The position numbers and the translations under genes were made by a program. From VRUE01 sp035554595 (GTDB lineage Bacteria > Actinomycetota > Thermoleophilia > Solirubrobacterales > 70-9), in assembly GCA_035554595.1 (NCBI GenBank), contig DATMIH010000175.1, positions 1 through 10,701 on the forward strand: DNA of 10,701 nt, written 5' to 3'. Numbering within the stretch: the first letter of the stretch is position 1; each line of letters begins with the position of its first letter. Below, in pieces: positions 6,365-10,701 of this stretch. The notes below the pieces were generated by a model that did no database searches, had not been told where the DNA came from, and saw nothing but the letters and a program-made list of their open reading frames with translations.

Positions 6365-6461
6365 GTCTCCAGATTAGATAGAAACTTATTGTCTGTGGTT
6401 GAGGCCAGGTTGAGAAAGAGTCACAAGATCCGCGCGAAAGCCAGTCACTAGGCTTCGCGCC
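6365..6461. promoter_or_regulatory. Divergent AT-rich spacer with probable promoters
   Basis: This 97-nt gap separates the small minus-strand gene from the plus-strand LLM gene. On the minus strand TATCTAATCT lies just before the GGAGA ribosome site and could hold a -10 box. On the plus strand two TTGAG-type -35 candidates (near 6398-6408) precede CACAAGAT. None is strong; the AT-rich composition and position are the main support. Confidence 0.3.
6432..6460 (+). promoter_or_regulatory. Hairpin immediately upstream of the LLM-gene start
   Basis: GCGCGAAAGCC (6432-6442) pairs with GGCTTCGCGC (6451-6460) across an 8-nt loop, with one bulged A. It ends one base before the GTG at 6462, and there is no Shine-Dalgarno sequence. 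It may limit ribosome access, end the opposing transcript, or simply be a palindromic repeat. No T-tract follows. Confidence 0.45.
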
Positions 6462-7250
6462 GTGGCAGACGGGCAAAGCAGAGGGTTCGGAGTGGCCGCC
6501 GGGCTCGACCCAGATGTCGCGCGGCCGCTGGCTGGACGTTGCGCGGAGCTCGGCTATGGCTCGATGTGGTCGAACGACCATCCAGGCGCCAAAGGCCTGG
6601 ACACGCTCGCCGAGTTCGGCACCGCTGCGCCCGGCCTAGACCTCGGCGTCGCCGTCATCGCGCTCGACCGCACGCCGCCGGAGACGATCGCTGCCGACAT
6701 CGAGCGGCTCGGCCTCGATCCCGTCCGCCTCTGGCTGGGCGTTGGCGCCGGGTTTTCCAAGAAGCCGCTGACGCGGATGCGCGAGAAGCTGCCGGAGCTG
6801 CGCGAGAAGCTACCCGGCGTGCGCCTCGTCCTCGCCGCGATGGGCCCAAAGATGTGCGCCCTCGCCGGGGCCGAGTTCGACGGCGTCTTCTTCAACTGGA
6901 TGACCCCGGAGTTCGCCGCCGGCGCTCGCGCCAAGGTCGAGGCTGGCGCCCAGGACGCGGGCCGCCCCGCCCCGCCCGTCTTCGGCTACGTCCGCACCGC
7001 CGTCGGCCCCGACGCCGACGAGCGCCTGGCCAAGGAGGAGTCCTTCTACCGCGACCTCCACGCCGGCTACCGCAACCACTTCGACCGCCTAGCCGAGCCC
7101 GAGGGCACCGTCGGCGTCGCCGCCGCCGACGCCTCAGACGCCCAGCAGAAGCTGGCCACCTACACAGCTCTCGACACCGTCGTCGTCCGCGGCCTAGCTT
7201 CCGCGAAAGTCGACTCAATGCTGGCCGTAGCCGAGGCCGCAGCCCCCTGA
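6462..7250 (+). CDS. LLM-class (luciferase-like) flavin/F420-dependent oxidoreductase
   Basis: LLM proteins are TIM-barrel oxidoreductases using FMNH2 or, often in actinobacteria, coenzyme F420. The 262-residue product begins FGVAAGLDPDVARPLAGRCA, a typical first strand and helix, followed by ELGYGSMWSNDHPGAKG (29-45), LDLGVAVIALDRTPPETIAA (59-78), the phosphate-loop-like LWLGVGAGFSK (90-100) and VLAAMGPKMCALAGAEFDGV (123-142) with FFNWMTPE. These match the fold and the usual motif order. It is shorter than many members (about 280-340). The GTG start leaves a 9-residue lead before the first strand. Substrate and cofactor cannot be assigned. It stands alone: divergent from the small gene and convergent with the UDG-like gene. 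Confidence 0.82.
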   Translation: MADGQSRGFGVAAGLDPDVARPLAGRCAELGYGSMWSNDHPGAKGLDTLAEFGTAAPGLDLGVAVIALDRTPPETIAADIERLGLDPVRLWLGVGAGFSKKPLTRMREKLPELREKLPGVRLVLAAMGPKMCALAGAEFDGVFFNWMTPEFAAGARAKVEAGAQDAGRPAPPVFGYVRTAVGPDADERLAKEESFYRDLHAGYRNHFDRLAEPEGTVGVAAADASDAQQKLATYTALDTVVVRGLASAKVDSMLAVAEAAAP

Positions 7251-7258
7251 GCCGTCGA

Positions 7259-7377
7259 GGAGGGACCGGGTGCCCCTCCGACGCAGCGGCGTCCTGGTTT
7301 TCGCACAGCCCACTCAGCGAGAGACGAGAAGTTAGAGGCGAAAACCCCAGCAAGACGGAGGGGCACCCGGTCCCTCC
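7259..7377. repeat. 119-bp intergenic element with 22-bp perfect terminal inverted repeats
   Basis: Arm 7259-7280 (GGAGGGACCGGGTGCC followed by CCTCCG) is the exact reverse complement of 7356-7377. Inside lie a small hairpin, GACGC (7280-7284) with GCGTC (7289-7293), and a second nested pair, GGTTTTCGC (7296-7304) with GCGAAAACC (7338-7346). It fills the gap between two convergent stop codons (7250 and 7383). No coding frame of its own and no obvious flanking target duplication were seen. It could be a MITE/REP-type mobile palindrome or a bidirectional terminator without a T-tract. Confidence 0.8.
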
Positions 7378-7382
7378 CCACC

Positions 7383-8048
7383 TCAATAGGGCGGCAGGTC
7401 CTCGTACCACTCCCCAAGCATCTTGAACGACCGCCAAAACCGCGCCTTGGCGTCTTCTTCGTCGAGCGAGTCGTCGATGTCGGGGGTGTAGAGGGCGTCG
7501 ACGGTGGGTGTGAAGGCCTGGATCTCGCCCTCGCGTGGCTCGATCGTGCGGGAGAGCGGGACCTGGAGTTTGTTGAGCACGCGCAGGGCGGGCTCGCCCA
7601 TGACGACGACGATCTTCGGCTGCACGATCGCGATCTCTTCGACCACCCGGCGCATGCAGGGCTCGGCGGCGAGGTCGGGCTCTGCTATCGGGCACTTGAC
7701 GCAAAGGGTTCCGTAGACGACGAGGGGGTCGATGCCGAGCCGCTTGAAGCTCTTCATCAGCGCGTTGCCAGCGCGGCCGTAGAAGGCGACGCCCTCTTCG
7801 ATCTCGGCCGCCGCGGGAGCGTGCTTGAGCATGAAGACGTCGGCCTGCGGGTGGCCGGAGCCAAGCACCGGCATCAGCTTGCCGCGCGGGCAGTGGGGGC
7901 AGGCCTGGAGATCGTGGGTCAGCTGGTTGAGCTCGCGGATCGCGCGCTCGAGGTACTTCTCCTTGATCTCGTCGTCGGTGGTGGGCATGGGGCTGGGCGC
8001 TCTCTTTGACGAGGCCGCCTCGCCTCCTCTCGCCTGCCCCGGCTGCAT
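7383..8048 (-). CDS. Divergent [4Fe-4S] uracil-DNA glycosylase superfamily protein
   Basis: Family 4/5 UDGs remove uracil from DNA. This 221-residue protein keeps the fold pattern and four iron-sulfur cysteines: CPHC (50, 53), Cys119 in LCVKCPIAEPD and Cys131. It also has GRAGNALMKSFKRLGID (91-107) and IVVVMGEPALRVLNKL (146-161), matching the family's PFVGKAG and LG-x-A regions. However, catalytic motif 1, normally GEAPG/GEGPG followed by acidic residues, reads KHAPAAAEIEEG (75-86), and motif 3, normally HPSYLLR, appears as YTPDIDDSL (187-195). The C-terminus is acidic. The start at 8048 is chosen because its ATG overlaps the upstream stop as TGATG; ATG 7988 (MPTTDDEIKEKYL) would remove a low-complexity 20-residue leader. 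It may have altered or no glycosylase activity. Confidence 0.82.
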   Translation of the reverse strand: MQPGQARGGEAASSKRAPSPMPTTDDEIKEKYLERAIRELNQLTHDLQACPHCPRGKLMPVLGSGHPQADVFMLKHAPAAAEIEEGVAFYGRAGNALMKSFKRLGIDPLVVYGTLCVKCPIAEPDLAAEPCMRRVVEEIAIVQPKIVVVMGEPALRVLNKLQVPLSRTIEPREGEIQAFTPTVDALYTPDIDDSLDEEDAKARFWRSFKMLGEWYEDLPPY

Positions 8049-9334
8049 CAGCTCTTGCTCGCCGGACGGCGTTTGCGCGGACGGCCGCCGCGCACCGGCT
8101 TGGCGTCGGGAACGCTGCGTTTGGGCGCCTTCGGCCGGCCAGCCGTCTGCAGCAGCTTCAGCGTCTGCACGTAGACGAGGTTCTTGTGCTTGCGGGTGAT
8201 GTCGGCGTCGCGCATCGCCTCGAGGAACTCCTCGGGTCCGTCGAAGTCGTGGATCCGCACTCGCACGCTGCCAAGCCCTTGTGCGACGTGGCTGTCGGAA
8301 CCCGCGCCCGGCACGATCCGGTACTTGCGGGCGAAGCGTTCGGCCTCCTCGTTGAAGGCGGTCAGCGCCACGCGCGGGTTGAAGACCTCGAGCACGTCGA
8401 TCTCCTCGACCATCTCGAGCAGGTGCTCGTAATCGGGCACCGAGTGGAAGCGGTCGAAGGGGTGCGGGACGTAGACCAGGCCGCCCTGGGCGCGAATCGC
8501 CGCGATCGTCTCCGCCATCGTCATCCCCTTGGGGATCTTCTCCTCGAGGAAGAGGCCGATCACCTCCCCCTGCTCGGCCGTCTTCACCTCCTCGGCGACG
8601 ATCACCTTGATGTCGTTCATCCCCTCGGCGATGCGGCGCGCCTCGAGCGCGCCGGAGACCTCGTTGTGATCGGTGATCGCGATCGCGCCGAGGCCGCGGT
8701 CCCGCGCCGTCTCCAGCAGCACCTCGACCGGGGTTGCGCAATCGGGCGAGTGGTCGGTGTGCATGTGCAGGTCGACCTCGATCAGCGGCCGCTTGGCGAT
8801 GCGCCGGCGCACCGCTTCGTTGCCGGTCGGATCGTGGCGCCGGGCGGCCAGGCGCAGGTAGATCGCCTCCAGTTCCTCGGCGACCTGCGACCACTCGCGA
8901 TCGCCCCCGCCGGGCGCGACCAGCTCGTAGGAGGCGGGGAAGTAGCGCTCCAACAGTTCTCCAGTTGCTGGCGAGGCAACGGTACGGGCGTCGAGCCGGC
9001 CGAAGAAGATCTCAATCAGCGGTCGCGCCACCTGGGTCGAGAGCACCCGCTCCTGCGGCGCGTGGAAGGTGGCGACGTTGAGCGCCGAGGAGTGGCGCAG
9101 GGCGGTCGAGGAAACCCGCGGCGCAAACGGGTCGTGGACGTGGACGATGTCCGCCGTCGAGGCCCGCAGCAATTTTTTGACCTGATCGCCAACCCCGGCG
9201 ACTCGCACGCTGTGACCGCGCCGCTCTAGCTCCGCCGAGACCCGATCTATGTAGAGGTTGACCGCGTTCTCAGTGCCCCGCCGATGCGGCGTGACCTGCA
9301 CAATCGAAAGCTTCTCGGACACTGGCCGCAGCAT
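8048..9334 (-). CDS. Fusion of a degenerate GT4 glycosyltransferase N-domain with a PHP phosphoesterase domain
   Basis: Residues 9-140 resemble the N-terminal Rossmann half of GT4 (PimA-like) glycosyltransferases: LSIVQVTPHRRGTENAVNLY, ERRGHSVRVAG, ADIVHVHDPFAP, VATFHAP and YFPASYELVAPGG. The sugar-nucleotide-binding C-terminal half is missing: only a helix like the GT-B end (REWSQVAEELEAIYLRL, 146-162) follows. Residues 186-350 form a PHP phosphoesterase domain with its metal ligands: DLHMHTDHSPD (188-198), TDHNEVSG (221-228), AEEVKT (247-252), PHPFDR (290-295) and GSDSHV (345-350). A basic tail ends the protein (395-428, PKAPKR, RPRKRR). PHP enzymes hydrolyse phosphoesters, including nucleic-acid or small-molecule phosphates; the substrate is unknown. 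GTG 9322 (MSEKLSIVQV) is an alternative start. Its TGA overlaps the UDG-like ATG. Confidence 0.85.
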   Translation of the reverse strand: MLRPVSEKLSIVQVTPHRRGTENAVNLYIDRVSAELERRGHSVRVAGVGDQVKKLLRASTADIVHVHDPFAPRVSSTALRHSSALNVATFHAPQERVLSTQVARPLIEIFFGRLDARTVASPATGELLERYFPASYELVAPGGGDREWSQVAEELEAIYLRLAARRHDPTGNEAVRRRIAKRPLIEVDLHMHTDHSPDCATPVEVLLETARDRGLGAIAITDHNEVSGALEARRIAEGMNDIKVIVAEEVKTAEQGEVIGLFLEEKIPKGMTMAETIAAIRAQGGLVYVPHPFDRFHSVPDYEHLLEMVEEIDVLEVFNPRVALTAFNEEAERFARKYRIVPGAGSDSHVAQGLGSVRVRIHDFDGPEEFLEAMRDADITRKHKNLVYVQTLKLLQTAGRPKAPKRSVPDAKPVRGGRPRKRRPASKS

Positions 9335-9338
9335 AAGA

Positions 9339-9358
9339 CCGATCCGGGCAGGGATCGG
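9339..9358. repeat. Small inverted repeat just upstream of the GT4-PHP start
   Basis: CCGATCC (9339-9345) and GGATCGG (9352-9358) are perfect 7-bp arms with a 6-nt spacer, ending 4 nt before the ATG at 9334. No Shine-Dalgarno sequence is visible there. It may be an operator or a structure controlling initiation. Confidence 0.4.
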
Positions 9359-9365
9359 AGGGATT

Positions 9366-9435
9366 GGGATGCCGGGGGTGGGTTTCCGGGAACTCCCGGC
9401 CGAAGGCCGGCCCGGAAACCTACCCCCGGCGTCCC
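9366..9435 (-). terminator. Large 25-bp-stem hairpin right after the ino1 stop (terminator or REP-like)
   Basis: Arms 9366-9390 and 9411-9435 pair over 25 positions, with only two mismatches that are G-U wobbles in RNA; the core is GCCGGGGGT with GGTTTCCGGG. The 20-nt loop contains another perfect hairpin, CCGGCC-GAA-GGCCGG (9396-9410). It begins one base past the ino1 stop, in the direction of transcription. No T-tract follows, so it would be a U-less actinobacterial terminator, an mRNA-stabilising end, or a palindromic repeat. It probably separates ino1 expression from the PHP-UDG pair. Confidence 0.65.
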
Positions 9436-9436
9436 T

Positions 9437-10612
9437 CTACGCCTCGACCTCTGTCGCCGTCTTCTCGACCTTGGGAGTGCCGCCCTTGCCACGCGCGTTG
9501 GCCGCGATGAACTCCTCGGTCTGTTCGCGCGCTTCGTCGTCGGGACGCTGCGAGTGCGGCGACTTCATCAGGTAGCTGGATGGCCCGTCGAGCTGGCCGG
9601 CGATGCCGTTGTTGAGCGCCAGCTTGATCAGCCGCACCGCGTCGATCACGACGCCGGCCGAGTTGGGCGAGTCCCAGACCTCGAGCTTGAGCTCGACGTT
9701 GAGCGGCACGTCGCCGAAGGCTTTGCCCTCGAGCCGGATGTGGGCCCACTTGCGATCGGTCAGCCAGGGGACGTAATCGGAAGGTCCGACGTGGACGCTC
9801 TCGGCGGGCAGGTCGTGGCCCATGATCGAGGTGACCGCGTTGGTCTTGGAGATCTTCTTCGAGTCGAGCCGCTCGCGCTCGAGCATGTTGTAGAAGTCCA
9901 TATTGCCGCCGACGTTGAGCTGCGAGGTGCGCTCGACGCGAACGCCGCGGTCGTGGAAGAGGCGGGCGAGCTGGCGGTGGACGATCGTCGCCCCGACCTG
10001 GGACTTGATGTCGTCGCCGATGATCGGCAGGCCGGCCTCTTTGAAGCGCTTGTCCCAGTAGTCCTCGCGGGCGATGAAGACGGGTAGGCAGTTGACGAAG
10101 CCGACGCCGGCCTTGAGCGCCTGCTCGACGTACCACTTGGTCGCGTCCTCGGAACCGACCGGCAAGTAACAGACCAGCACGTCCGCCTTAGTCTGCTTGA
10201 GGATGCCAACGACGTCAGCGGTTTCCCCCGGCGCCTTGGTGATCTTCTCCTTCAGGTACTTGCCGAGGCCATCGAGCGTCATACCGCGCTCGACCTTGAC
10301 GCCGAGGTTGGGCACCTCGGCGAACTTGATCGTGTCGTTCTGGCCGGACCAGATCGCCTCAGAGAGGTCCTTGCCCACCTTCTCGGAGTCGATGTCGAAG
10401 GCGGCGACGAACTCGACGTCGCCGACGTGGTAGCCGCCTAGGTCGACGTGCATCAGGCCGGGCACTTCCTCGGAGGGGTCGGCGTCCTTGTAGTACTGGA
10501 CACCCTGGATGAAGCTGTTGGCGCAGTTGCCGGTACCGACGATCGCTACGCGGACCTTCTCGTCCGTGCGGCCGGCGCCGTTGCTGCCATTTGCTCCGTT
10601 GCTATCGCTCAT
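9437..10612 (-). CDS. ino1: Myo-inositol-1-phosphate synthase
   Basis: The enzyme turns glucose-6-phosphate into inositol-3-phosphate (1L-myo-inositol-1-phosphate) with NAD+, the entry to inositol for phosphatidylinositol and, in many actinobacteria, mycothiol. Seen: the Rossmann NAD motif VAIVGTGNCANSFIQG (22-37), VDLGGYHVGDVEFVAAFDID (56-75), ADVLVCYLPVGSEDATKWYV (143-162), FVNCLPVFIA (172-181), the family signature LNVGGNMDFYNML (232-244), and DSPNSAGVVIDAVRL (314-328). Length 391 is near the actinobacterial norm of about 360, the excess being a low-complexity N-terminus (SNGANGSNGAG) and a polar C-terminal tail. An in-frame TAG directly precedes the ATG at 10612, fixing the start; GAGGAAGGA lies 11 nt upstream. 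It heads the minus-strand cluster with the GT4-PHP and UDG-like genes. Confidence 0.95.
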   Translation of the reverse strand: MSDSNGANGSNGAGRTDEKVRVAIVGTGNCANSFIQGVQYYKDADPSEEVPGLMHVDLGGYHVGDVEFVAAFDIDSEKVGKDLSEAIWSGQNDTIKFAEVPNLGVKVERGMTLDGLGKYLKEKITKAPGETADVVGILKQTKADVLVCYLPVGSEDATKWYVEQALKAGVGFVNCLPVFIAREDYWDKRFKEAGLPIIGDDIKSQVGATIVHRQLARLFHDRGVRVERTSQLNVGGNMDFYNMLERERLDSKKISKTNAVTSIMGHDLPAESVHVGPSDYVPWLTDRKWAHIRLEGKAFGDVPLNVELKLEVWDSPNSAGVVIDAVRLIKLALNNGIAGQLDGPSSYLMKSPHSQRPDDEAREQTEEFIAANARGKGGTPKVEKTATEVEA

Positions 10613-10701
10613 CTAATTCGAAGTCCTTCCTCGATCGGGCTAGGTGGCAAGGGACACCCTCGGCCGCGACTGGTTACAGATCTGTTGGGTCCGGCCCCTC
10701 G
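10613..10701 (-). promoter_or_regulatory. ino1 upstream region with ribosome site and a palindrome
   Basis: GAGGAAGGA (10624-10632 on the minus strand) is the likely Shine-Dalgarno sequence for ino1. Further up, ACAGATCTGT (10676-10685) is a perfect 10-bp palindrome that could be an operator. I found no convincing -10/-35 pair, and the region is cut by the window edge. Confidence 0.4.

Noticed and set aside
7251..7382. Insertion sequence in the convergent gap
   Set aside because: There is no transposase frame, and flanking bases show no clear target duplication, so only a non-autonomous palindromic element can be supported.
6539..7426. 295-codon plus-strand frame overlapping the LLM gene
   Set aside because: The product is almost entirely Arg/Pro/Ala and runs through the inverted-repeat element, a +1-type shadow frame of the LLM gene.
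8049..8894. UDG-like protein starting far upstream (503 aa)
   Set aside because: The extension lies wholly over the PHP gene in another frame and is Arg/Gly-rich; the TGATG junction gives a natural start.
8006..9229. 407-codon plus-strand open frame opposite the PHP gene
   Set aside because: It is the mirror of the PHP frame, whose metal-binding motifs are unmistakable; the product is His/Leu/Asp-rich nonsense.
9284..10087. Plus-strand open frame opposite ino1
   Set aside because: It is antisense to a conserved inositol-phosphate synthase, and no motifs were recognised.
10676..10685. ACAGATCTGT as a firm regulator site for ino1
   Set aside because: A single 10-bp palindrome near the window edge is expected by chance fairly often, and no matching regulator gene is visible.

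Overview
The window is dense, very GC-rich bacterial chromosome. Coding frames end almost every codon in G or C, GTG and TTG starts are common, and neighbouring genes are packed with 1-4 nt overlaps or gaps. Together with an actinobacterial-type inositol-1-phosphate synthase and a luciferase-like (LLM) flavin/F420-type protein, this suggests an actinobacterium. The Lgt variant and the unusual PHP and UDG proteins make me lean to Thermoleophilia/Solirubrobacterales, but that placement is inference. I saw no tRNA, rRNA, CRISPR array, transposase or phage gene.

Layout: (1) 1-3394, minus strand, is a tightly coupled run transcribed argF -> lgt -> prmC -> lysS (lysS runs off the left edge): arginine synthesis, lipoprotein maturation, release-factor methylation and lysyl-tRNA charging. 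(2) 3395-6174, plus strand, starts only 18 nt from argF: a cytosolic endonuclease/exonuclease/phosphatase-family protein, a small extremely lysine-rich protein with an unusual AAA codon bias, and an RlmD-type rRNA uracil-C5 methyltransferase whose start overlaps the previous stop. (3) 6175-6461 is a less GC-rich gap with one probable small coiled-coil gene on the minus strand and a hairpin. (4) 6462-7250, plus strand, is an LLM-class protein. (5) 7251-7382 is a convergent gap filled by a 119-bp element with 22-bp perfect terminal inverted repeats. (6) 7383-10612, minus strand, is transcribed myo-inositol-1-phosphate synthase -> (large hairpin) -> a fusion of a degenerate GT4 glycosyltransferase with a PHP phosphoesterase -> a divergent [4Fe-4S] UDG-superfamily protein whose start overlaps the PHP stop.

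Most genes are housekeeping. The parts most worth a second look are the GT4-remnant/PHP protein translationally coupled to a UDG-superfamily protein lacking the usual catalytic motifs, the lysine-rich protein, and the two large intergenic palindromes. All calls rest on reading translations and motifs by eye; no database search was run.
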